A stretch of 35,898 nt of DNA from Roseofilum acuticapitatum BLCC-M154 (GTDB lineage: Bacteria; Cyanobacteriota; Cyanobacteriia; Cyanobacteriales; Desertifilaceae), in assembly GCF_030068475.1 (NCBI RefSeq), contig NZ_JAQOSP010000005.1, forward strand, positions 1-35,898, in the 5' to 3' direction. The notes beneath the pieces were generated by a model. It made no database searches. It was not told where the DNA came from and saw only the letters and a program-made list of their open reading frames with translations. Below, piece by piece: positions 26,202-32,984 of this stretch; the first letter of the stretch is position 1; every line of letters begins with the position of its first letter. The position numbers were made by a program, and so were the translations under genes.

Positions 26202-27686
26202 ATGGGAAAAGCAACGGGTTTTATGGAGTATCTGCGCGAAGTCGCAGCCGAGGTATCGCCCCAGGAGCGGATACAAAATTGGGATGAGTTCCATCTGCAT
26301 ATGGAAGACGATCGCCTGCAAACCCAGGGCGCTCGCTGTATGGATTGTGGCACACCCTTTTGTCATACGGGATTAGAGATTAGTCGCATGGCAAGCGGTT
26401 GTCCAATTAATAATTTGATTCCCGAATGGAATGATCTGGTTTATCGGGGACTCTGGGAAGAAGCTCTAGATAGATTGCACAAAACCAATAATTTCCCCGA
26501 ATTCACTGGCCGGGTATGTCCCGCCCCCTGTGAAGGGGCCTGTGTTTTGGGCATTACTAATCCTCCAGTCACCATTAAAAATATTGAGTATTCCATCGCC
26601 GAAAAGGGTTGGGATGAAGGCTGGATCACCCCCACATTGCCCCCGCAACGAACCGGGAAAAAGGTGGCGGTGGTTGGCTCTGGGCCGGCCGGTTTAGCCG
26701 CAGCCGCCCAACTGAACCAGTCCGGTCATTGGGTGACGGTCTACGAACGGGAAGACCGGCCAGGGGGACTGCTGATGTATGGCATCCCCAATATGAAGTT
26801 GGATAAGAAAGAGGTGGTGTTGCGCCGGTTGGATGTGTTGCAAGCGGAAGGGGTGACTTTTGTCTGCAATACGGAAATTGGTAAGGATCTGCCGGTGGAG
26901 AATCTGCTCAAGGATTTTGATGCGGTGGTTCTCTGTACGGGAGCGACGAAACCGCGCAATTTGGAGATTGAAGGCCGGGAACTCAAGGGTATTCATTTTG
27001 CTATGGAGTTTCTCACCGGCAATACTCGCACGGTACTCGATGGAAATCCGTCTCCTGATTATATTTCCGCAGCCGGTAAGGATGTGATTATTATTGGTGG
27101 TGGGGATACGGGAACGGACTGTGTGGGCACATCGATGCGCCATGGCTGTCAGAGTGTGACGCAGTTGGAAATTATGCCCAAACCGCCAGAAACTCGCGCT
27201 GCGAATAATCCTTGGCCGGAGTGGCCGAAAATTTACCGTATGGACTATGGCCAGGAAGAGGCGGCGGCGGTGTTTGGTGATGATCCTCGCGTTTATACGA
27301 CGACTGCAACCCGGTTTGAGGGGGATGAGCAGGGCCAGGTGAAGGCGGTGCATACGGTGCAGGTGGAATGGGCTAAAGATGAGCAAGGGCGCTTTATTCC
27401 TAAACCGATTGAGGGAACCCAGAAGGTTTTACCGGCGCAATTGGTGCTGTTAGCGATGGGGTTTTTGGGCCCGGAACAGCCGTTGTTAGATGCTCTGGGT
27501 TTGGAACGGGACGGCCGCAGTAATGTGAAAGCTGACCATGGCAGTTTTACGACTAGCCTTCCTGGTGTTTTTGCTGCTGGGGATTGCCGTCGCGGTCAGA
27601 GTTTGGTGGTTTGGGCGATTAATGAGGGGCGCGGTGCAGCACGGGAGTGCGATCGCTACCTGATGGGATCGACTGATTTACCTTAG
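26202..27686 (+). CDS. gltD: Glutamate synthase small subunit (NAD(P)H-type)
   Basis: The 494-residue product is the flavoprotein that supplies electrons to GltB. The N-terminal domain binds two 4Fe-4S clusters through Cys46, Cys49, Cys54 and Cys67 (CMDCGTPFC ... GCP) and Cys106, Cys110 and Cys114 (CPAPCEGAC). The FAD-binding Rossmann motif [17 protein letters not shown] lies at about 155-171. The NAD(P)H-binding motif [22 protein letters not shown] is at about 294-315. The C-terminal FAD contact [26 protein letters not shown] is intact. Its position after gltB fixes the complex as GltBD. Length is normal. It has no clear Shine-Dalgarno site; the ATG at 26202 fits the family start. Confidence 0.96.
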   Translation: MGKATGFMEYLREVAAEVSPQERIQNWDEFHLHMEDDRLQTQGARCMDCGTPFCHTGLEISRMASGCPINNLIPEWNDLVYRGLWEEALDRLHKTNNFPEFTGRVCPAPCEGACVLGITNPPVTIKNIEYSIAEKGWDEGWITPTLPPQRTGKKVAVVGSGPAGLAAAAQLNQSGHWVTVYEREDRPGGLLMYGIPNMKLDKKEVVLRRLDVLQAEGVTFVCNTEIGKDLPVENLLKDFDAVVLCTGATKPRNLEIEGRELKGIHFAMEFLTGNTRTVLDGNPSPDYISAAGKDVIIIGGGDTGTDCVGTSMRHGCQSVTQLEIMPKPPETRAANNPWPEWPKIYRMDYGQEEAAAVFGDDPRVYTTTATRFEGDEQGQVKAVHTVQVEWAKDEQGRFIPKPIEGTQKVLPAQLVLLAMGFLGPEQPLLDALGLERDGRSNVKADHGSFTTSLPGVFAAGDCRRGQSLVVWAINEGRGAARECDRYLMGSTDLP

Positions 27687-27713
27687 TTTCTTTTGTATAA
27701 AGCGATTTTAGTC

Positions 27714-27812
27714 GTGCGGGCATCTGGCCCGCAGACGGTCTCTAGGGAGCAAGCAAGATGCTTGCACTCCCCAGAGAAAACAGGTAGGGGCGAAAAACCT
27801 CTCGCCCCTACC
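27714..27812. repeat. Cluster of three palindromes between gltD and tRNA-Lys
   Basis: TGCGGGC/GCCCGCA (27714-27732) is the first. Second is a GGGAGCAAGCAAGATGCTTGC unit running into ACTCCC (27744-27771). Third is GGTAGGGGCGA/TCGCCCCTACC (27783-27812), which is copy 3 of the GTAGGGGCG family. The middle element shares its GCAAGATG core with repeats at 30529 and 35768. No gene lies here; the cluster may serve as the gltD terminator. Confidence 0.8.
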
Positions 27813-27847
27813 CAATCCATGAAATTCTCTTGTTCTTCAGGAATTTA

Positions 27848-27919
27848 TGGGTCGCCCGGGATTCGAACCCGGAACTAATCGGTTAAAAGCCGAGTACTCT
27901 ACCGTTGAGTTAGCGACCC
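27848..27919 (-). tRNA. trnK: tRNA-Lys (anticodon UUU)
   Basis: On the minus strand the 72 bases fold as a complete cloverleaf. The acceptor stem GGGTCGC/GCGACCC with discriminator A is followed by a D-arm in AACTCAACGGTAGAGT. The anticodon arm CTCGG-CTTTTAA-CCGAT has UUU at its centre, and the T-arm is CCGGG-TTCGAAT-CCCGG. CCA is not encoded, as is usual in cyanobacteria. It lies alone between gltD and sasA. Confidence 0.95.
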
Positions 27920-28004
27920 AGGGGTAATAAAACCAAACCTTCATTAAGGTAGCACAAGATTTTCCTAGAAGTCAAGGCTTAGAGATTTTTTTTCTGGGTT
28001 AGGG

Positions 28005-29165
28005 TTAAGGACGGTAGACGGGCAAGGTAAAGTGAAAGCAACTGCCCTGGCGATCGGGGGATTCGACCCAAATTTGACCGTAATGGGCGCGAATAATGCG
28101 CTGACAGAGGGATAAGCCAATACCATATCCTTCTTTGGTGCGATCGCGCTCTAAGCGAAAGCGGTCTTCAAAAATCTGTTCCTGTTTCTCAGGGGGAATC
28201 CCCGGCCCCGTATCACAAAAGCTCACCTGAATCTTTTGAGTGGTGCGGTGGAGAATCGAGACTTTAATACTGCCTTTAGGAGGTGTATATTTAATAGCAT
28301 TATCCAGCAAATTAGTCATCACTTGGCGAATCCTCTCTGGGTCAGCATAGACCAAGGGTAAATCTTGAGGGATATCAGTCTCCAAATGCAAGGATTTATA
28401 CTGCAATTGCTCATTGAAATTCTTTAAGACTGCTATACACAGCGCTTTTAGCTCTAGTTTCTCTGGATGAACCTGGATTTGGGTATTACTCCCTTTCGCC
28501 ACTTGCAAAATATCCGTAATCATGCGGTCAATCGCTTTAATTTGAGTCCGAGCATGTTTGAGCAGTTGAGTGGTGAGGGTAGCGGTAAACCGGGCAGCGC
28601 GGCGATCCTCGGCACTATAGCCAATTTCTAAAGTTTCAACAGCTAAAGCGGCTGCCGTTAAAGGATTTCGCAGATCGTGGGCTAACATAGCGATAATCCG
28701 GTCTTTGAACTGTAATTGCTCTTTTAGCTCGACTGTCTCTTGACGGAGGCGGAAAATTTCATCTGATAAGCGAATCAGTTCAGCAGAATAGGCGATCGAG
28801 GAACTCAATTGTGATGGTTCTGACCCAACTAATTCTTCCTGTTCTAAGTATTCTTGGACGGACTGCACCCAACGCGGCCACCAATTATCAATCAAATTAA
28901 TTAAATTACTCCCGGCTAAGGTTTGCTTGGGTTGGGGATGAATTTTAATTAAGGCTGGAGTCGCCACCACTTTAAAGTTTTCTGCCAGTTGGGGTTGTTC
29001 GCTCACATCCACCACCATTAGCTCAAAATCGAGATCTTGGGCAAGATCGACAATATGACAGCGAATTTGCCGAATTTGCTCTCCTGCATAGGGACGCTTA
29101 TCCACAAATAAGAGGAGCTGAAGAGGGGGATCGGGTTTGAGGGGCTGTTTGGGAGTGGCCTGCAT
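28005..29165 (-). CDS. sasA: Clock output histidine kinase SasA
   Basis: The 386-residue product has the SasA layout. The N-terminal KaiB-like thioredoxin-fold domain (about 13-97: [29 protein letters not shown], with [12 protein letters not shown]) binds KaiC. After a coiled linker comes the HisKA domain with His163 in [11 protein letters not shown]. The ATPase domain shows the N-box NLLDNAIKY (285-293), G1 [19 protein letters not shown] (from 318) and G2 GYGIGLSL (346-353). KaiC stimulates SasA to phosphorylate the response regulator RpaA, which sets daily gene expression. Neither rpaA nor kaiABC is in the window. The gene follows tRNA-Lys on the same strand with an 85-base gap. Confidence 0.95.
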   Translation of the reverse strand: MQATPKQPLKPDPPLQLLLFVDKRPYAGEQIRQIRCHIVDLAQDLDFELMVVDVSEQPQLAENFKVVATPALIKIHPQPKQTLAGSNLINLIDNWWPRWVQSVQEYLEQEELVGSEPSQLSSSIAYSAELIRLSDEIFRLRQETVELKEQLQFKDRIIAMLAHDLRNPLTAAALAVETLEIGYSAEDRRAARFTATLTTQLLKHARTQIKAIDRMITDILQVAKGSNTQIQVHPEKLELKALCIAVLKNFNEQLQYKSLHLETDIPQDLPLVYADPERIRQVMTNLLDNAIKYTPPKGSIKVSILHRTTQKIQVSFCDTGPGIPPEKQEQIFEDRFRLERDRTKEGYGIGLSLCQRIIRAHYGQIWVESPDRQGSCFHFTLPVYRP

Positions 29166-29366
29166 AGTGAGGAATAAAGATGACCAATCTTTAGATTTAC
29201 TTAAGAGTCTAATGGATATATTTACTAAATGTGGTAAGTTTTGCAGATTTTAGAGGATTGGGAGTAGATGAGTGAACTTAACAACATGCAATATCATAAA
29301 AGACAGGGGTTCGGTATGATGGATATCTTAGGCCCAATCAACATATAGTTAATACACCAAAGTTCC

Positions 29367-30518
29367 ATGACCGCTGTCCTCGCAATTAATAATTCCCATA
29401 AACTCTCTTCGCCTCGTTTAGAGATGCCTCCCCGTCTGCTGTTGGGTGCGGGGCCATCCAATGCTGACCCTAGGGTAATTGCTGCCATGAGTCGTCCCCA
29501 GGTGGGTCATTTAGATCCGTCTTTCCTCAAGTTAATGGAGGAGATTCAAGAGTTGTTGCGCTATAGCTTTCAGACCGATAATAGCTTAACGATTCCCGTG
29601 AGTGGAACGGGTAGCGCAGCTATGGAAACGACTTTCGCCAATACGATAGAACCGAATGATGTGGTTTTGGTGGCGGTAAAGGGGTATTTTGGTCGCCGTA
29701 TGGTGGATATGGCTGGCCGCTATGGAGCGGATGTGCGGCAAATTGATAAACCTTGGGGAGAGGCGTTTTCACTCTCTGAGTTGCGCTCTGCTATGGAAAC
29801 CCATCGTCCTGCGATTTTGGGCATTGTCCATGCGGAAACTTCAACGGGGGTTCGTCAGCCTCTAGAAGGGGTTGGGGACTTGTGTCGTGAGTTTGGCTGT
29901 TTGCTGGTGGTGGATACGGTGACCAGTTTGGGCTGTTTCCCGTTGTTTGTTGATGATTGGAAAATTGATTTGGCTTATAGCTGTAGCCAAAAGGGTTTAA
30001 GTTGCCCTCCCGGAGCGTCTCCGTTAACGATGAATCAACGGGCGCTGGATAAGATCCATAATCGACAAACGAAGGTGGCGAATTGGTATTTGGATGTGTC
30101 CTTGGTGAGTAAGTATTGGGGTAAGGAGCGCACGTATCATCATACGGCTCCGATTAATATGAATTATGCCCTGTATGAGGCTCTGTGCCTGGTGGCGGAA
30201 GAGGGTTTGGAGTCTCGATGGGAACGTCATGAAAAAAATGCCCAAATGCTTTGGGATGGGTTGGCCGAGTTGGGCTTAACTTGTCATGTGCCCAAGGAGT
30301 TCCGGTTGCCGACGCTGACGACGGTTCGGGTTCCGGATGGGGTGCAAGAGGCTGAAATTCGTCGCCAATTGCTCCATGATTATAATATTGAGATTAGCGG
30401 CGGTTTGGGCGATCTGGCGGGTAAGGTTTGGCGGATTGGTTTGATGGGCCATAATAGCCGTCCGGAGAGTGTTGAACGGTTGTTAAGTGTGTTGGGTGAG
30501 TTGTTGCCAAGGGGTTAA
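29367..30518 (+). CDS. Class V PLP aminotransferase (alanine/serine-glyoxylate type)
   Basis: The 383-residue product is a fold-type I PLP enzyme of class V. It starts with the family signature LLGAGPSNADPRVIAAMSRPQVGHLDPSF (about 25-53). GTGSAAMET (80-88) grips the cofactor phosphate, Asp183 in VVDTVTSLG holds the pyridine nitrogen, and Lys209 in YSCSQKGLSCPPG forms the Schiff base. This pattern is that of alanine-glyoxylate or serine-glyoxylate aminotransferases. In cyanobacteria the likely job is to turn photorespiratory glyoxylate into glycine. Orthologues have been mislabelled as soluble hydrogenase subunit. Substrate choice is not settled by sequence. It is divergent from sasA. Confidence 0.88.
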   Translation: MTAVLAINNSHKLSSPRLEMPPRLLLGAGPSNADPRVIAAMSRPQVGHLDPSFLKLMEEIQELLRYSFQTDNSLTIPVSGTGSAAMETTFANTIEPNDVVLVAVKGYFGRRMVDMAGRYGADVRQIDKPWGEAFSLSELRSAMETHRPAILGIVHAETSTGVRQPLEGVGDLCREFGCLLVVDTVTSLGCFPLFVDDWKIDLAYSCSQKGLSCPPGASPLTMNQRALDKIHNRQTKVANWYLDVSLVSKYWGKERTYHHTAPINMNYALYEALCLVAEEGLESRWERHEKNAQMLWDGLAELGLTCHVPKEFRLPTLTTVRVPDGVQEAEIRRQLLHDYNIEISGGLGDLAGKVWRIGLMGHNSRPESVERLLSVLGELLPRG

Positions 30519-30528
30519 TGGGAAAAGA

Positions 30529-30582
30529 GAAGCGGGCAAGATGCCCGCACTCCCTCAATGCTTTGATCTTACTGGAGTGGGA
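30529..30582. repeat. Dispersed repeat, copy A (GCGGGCAAGATGCCCGC type)
   Basis: GCGGGC-AAGAT-GCCCGC palindrome followed by ACTCC, a spacer containing TTTGATCTTACTGGAGTGGGAG, which is nearly the same as at 35768-35822. The two copies are 5.2 kb apart in direct orientation. Just after it, AACCACGGAGACACAAAGG (30590 onward) is another common cyanobacterial dispersed sequence. Confidence 0.82.
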
Positions 30583-30633
30583 GGACGGAACCACGGAGAC
30601 ACAAAGGACACAGAGAGAGGGGCTTCTGAACTG

Positions 30634-31509
30634 TTAAATTGTTCCCTGGAGTGCTTGTAATTGGGCTTGTAGGGCAGGGGGATTGTAGCCGAGGGTAAAG
30701 GCTTTGGAGCTGTCTAGGGAGACATCCTGGGGACGGGGGGCTGCCATGGGGACATCCTGTTGGCGGGCGGGTTGGATTAGCTCCGTGGGCAGGTGTAAGA
30801 ATTCTGCCATGAGTTGACCAAATTGATAGCGGGAAATACGCTCTTTGCCGCCGAGATGGAGGAGTTCCCCTGGATGGTTGAGGGCGAGGAGGAGTCCTTG
30901 GGCGGCGGTGGTGGCGCTGACGGGGGTGCGCCATTCGTCGGTGAAGAGGGCGAGGGGTTGATGGGATCTCAAGGTGCGAATAAAGGGTTGGATAAAACTG
31001 CTACCTTGGCTAGGGGCTGCGCCAAACATGAGAGGCATCCGGCACAGGGTAACTTGGGGATAGGCTTGGCGCATGGCTTGTTCTGCTTTTACTTTTTGCT
31101 GTCCATAATGGTTAACGGGGGATAGGCGATCGCTTTCTCGGTAAGGGGCGCTTGTGCCATCAAAGACGAGATCGGTGGAGGTAAAGACGCAGGGAATTCC
31201 GGCAATGGCGCTGAGTTGGGCAATTTTGACGGCAGCGTTAATGTTAATTTTGTCGGTTTCTTGGGGATGATTTTGGCAATAGTTGGGGCTGGATTGGGCG
31301 GCGGTATGAATTACAGCATCGGGTTGAATGTCGGCAAACAGGCGCTCTAGGGCGCTGAAGTCAAGGAGATTAAGGGCGGAGAGGGTAATCTGGGGTAAGT
31401 TGAGGGCATGGGTATGGTAGGTTCCGTAAACTTGCCAGTGAGTTTGGGCAATTTGGCAGAGGTTCCAGCCTAAAAAGCCACTTGCCCCGGTGATGAGAAG
31501 TTTTTTCAT
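30634..31509 (-). CDS. RfbD-like SDR (dTDP-4-dehydrorhamnose-reductase-like)
   Basis: The 291-residue product is an extended short-chain dehydrogenase. The N-terminal motif GASGFLG (8-14) binds NAD(P)H, and the catalytic pair appears as YGQQK with tyrosine about 139 and lysine 143. DAVIHTAAQSSPNYCQNHP and VFTSTDLVFDGTSAPYRESD are typical of RfbD/RmlD reductases, which make dTDP-L-rhamnose, and of MAT2B-like relatives. No other rhamnose gene (rfbA, B or C) is close, so the sugar substrate is uncertain. It is convergent with the aminotransferase gene, with a dispersed repeat between them. Confidence 0.8.
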   Translation of the reverse strand: MKKLLITGASGFLGWNLCQIAQTHWQVYGTYHTHALNLPQITLSALNLLDFSALERLFADIQPDAVIHTAAQSSPNYCQNHPQETDKININAAVKIAQLSAIAGIPCVFTSTDLVFDGTSAPYRESDRLSPVNHYGQQKVKAEQAMRQAYPQVTLCRMPLMFGAAPSQGSSFIQPFIRTLRSHQPLALFTDEWRTPVSATTAAQGLLLALNHPGELLHLGGKERISRYQFGQLMAEFLHLPTELIQPARQQDVPMAAPRPQDVSLDSSKAFTLGYNPPALQAQLQALQGTI

Positions 31510-31535
31510 GGGAGTTGTTTGGAGTAGGAAGAGTG

Positions 31536-31638
31536 GTTGCCCTCATCCCCCAACCCCTTCTCCCACGGGAGATGGGGAGTAGAAGTCCCTCTCCTTTGGG
31601 AGAGGGATTTTCCTACGGACATGAAAGGGAGAGGGCGG
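31536..31638. repeat. CCCTCATCCCCC-type repeat, copy 1
   Basis: TTGCCCTCATCCCCCAACCC is followed by the CTTCTCCCACGGGAGATGGGG hairpin, then AGTCCCTCTCCTTTGGGAGAGGG and a closing GAAAGGGAGAGGGC. Long inverted arms fold the whole element. It lies between the SDR gene and the TPR-pentapeptide gene. Copies 2 and 3 are at 32821 and 35445. Confidence 0.85.
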
Positions 31639-31687
31639 ATCTCAAATGAAAGCGCTATATTTTGATTGAGTTTATTCTGATTATCTT

Positions 31688-32731
31688 ATGTCTCAGGATG
31701 CCGATACGCTATTTAAGCAGGGAATTGAGGAGTATAAAGGGGGGAATTTAGAGGGGGCGAAATCTCTCTGGGAACAGGCTTTATCTGTCTACCGTACCGA
31801 GGAGAATGTCCAGCGCCAAGGGGCGGCTTTGGGGAATTTGGGGGCGGTGAGTCAGGCGCTGGGTAGGGTTGAGGAGGCGATCGCCTATTACAAGCAGCAT
31901 TTAAGTTTAGCGCAAGATGTTGGCGATCGCCCAGGACAACGGAATGCCCTGAATAATTTGGGCAATGTTTATAGCAGTTTGCCGGATTTTCCCGAAGCTC
32001 TGAACTATTATCAACAAAGCTTAAAGTTGGCTCAGGAATGGGGGGATTTAGGGCTGCAAGGGCAAGCCCTCTTCAATTTGCGTCAAGTGTATCAAGCGAT
32101 GCAGGATGAGGAGCAGGAACAGCAGTGTTTAGAGGAGCAATGGGCGATCGCCAAGCAATTACTGGAAAAACATCCCCAAGATATTTTAGACATTGCCCAA
32201 CAGGTAGGCTTAAATCCCCTTTCAGATTTTGCCGGAGTAAATTTAGCCCAGATGAATTTTCATTATGCTAATTTAGGCGGCGCAAATTTAACCGAAACTA
32301 ATTTAAGCGGGGCAGATTTAAGTTTAGCAGATTTAGCCCATGCCCAGTTAAGTCATGCCAACTTAGAAAAGGCAATTTTAAGTAATGCGAATTTGCGCGA
32401 TGCGAATTTGCAGAATGCCAATTTACAAGGGGCAGATTTACGCACGATTTTGCCTCGCGCCGATCTGAGAGATGCCAATTTGGAAGGGGCAAATTTATCG
32501 GGAGCCTATTTGCAACGAGCGAATTTATCCCGCGCCAATTTAGCGAATGCGGATCTTTCTTATGCGGATTTGACGGATGTGAATTTGGAGGAGGCAAAGT
32601 TAACGGGGACGCTATTAAAACAGGCAAATATTGAGAAGGCGAATGTTAATCAAGCCTATTTTAAGGATAACCCGAAATTGTCTTCAGCCCTGAAGCAATA
32701 TTTGCGCGATAAAGGGGCAATTGTGGAATGA
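31688..32731 (+). CDS. TPR plus pentapeptide-repeat protein
   Basis: The 347-residue product has two parts. Residues about 5-155 make three to four tetratricopeptide repeats of the KGG-type (ALGNLGAVSQALGRVEEAIAYYKQHL; ALNNLGNVYSSLPDFPEALNYYQQSL). Residues about 181-326 form close to 30 pentapeptide repeats of the A(N/D)LXX type, which should fold as a right-handed four-sided beta-helix. The end caps with a short helix. TPRs bind partner peptides; pentapeptide helices are rod-like scaffolds, a few of which mimic DNA. No enzyme motif is visible. It is the upstream neighbour of the helicase-pentapeptide fusion, on the same strand, 253 bases away. Confidence 0.88.
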   Translation: MSQDADTLFKQGIEEYKGGNLEGAKSLWEQALSVYRTEENVQRQGAALGNLGAVSQALGRVEEAIAYYKQHLSLAQDVGDRPGQRNALNNLGNVYSSLPDFPEALNYYQQSLKLAQEWGDLGLQGQALFNLRQVYQAMQDEEQEQQCLEEQWAIAKQLLEKHPQDILDIAQQVGLNPLSDFAGVNLAQMNFHYANLGGANLTETNLSGADLSLADLAHAQLSHANLEKAILSNANLRDANLQNANLQGADLRTILPRADLRDANLEGANLSGAYLQRANLSRANLANADLSYADLTDVNLEEAKLTGTLLKQANIEKANVNQAYFKDNPKLSSALKQYLRDKGAIVE

Positions 32732-32820
32732 TGTCAATGAACAATGAACAATTAACAATGAACAATTTTTATGTCGGCAACAGCCAATCTATAAGTAAAC
32801 CTAAATGAGTTATGTAATGG

Positions 32821-32908
32821 CTGCCCCTCATCCCCCTGCCCCCTTCTCCCGCAGGAGAAGGGGGAAAAGTCCCTCTCGGAGTGGGAGAGGGATATAGGGA
32901 GAGGGCAT
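32821..32908. repeat. CCCTCATCCCCC-type repeat, copy 2
   Basis: CCCCTCATCCCCCTGCCCCC, a CTTCTCCCGCAGGAGAAG hairpin and GTCCCTCTCGGAGTGGGAGAGGG follow the plan of copy 1. It occupies most of the 253-base gap between the two pentapeptide genes. The first part of that gap also has ACAATGA short tandem units (32740-32765), and the end has the 16-bp direct repeat listed separately. Confidence 0.85.
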
Positions 32909-32965
32909 TTCCCGTTGTACAACTCATTTAGACTAGCTATATCTACCCGCCACTATAATTGATTC

Positions 32966-32981
32966 AACGAACTTGATATGA
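32966..32981. repeat. 16-bp direct repeat, left copy
   Basis: AACGAACTTGATATGA ends four bases before the ATG of the NERD-helicase gene and is identical to 35858-35873, 2.9 kb downstream. It may also overlap the ribosome-binding region of that gene, which has no clear Shine-Dalgarno site. Confidence 0.9.
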
Positions 32982-32984
32982 GCT

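Noticed and set aside
26694-27386. Long minus-strand frame (230 codons) inside gltD
   Set aside because: It is antisense to a fully conserved gene, rich in His and Arg, and shows no family motif; it follows from the codon bias of gltD.
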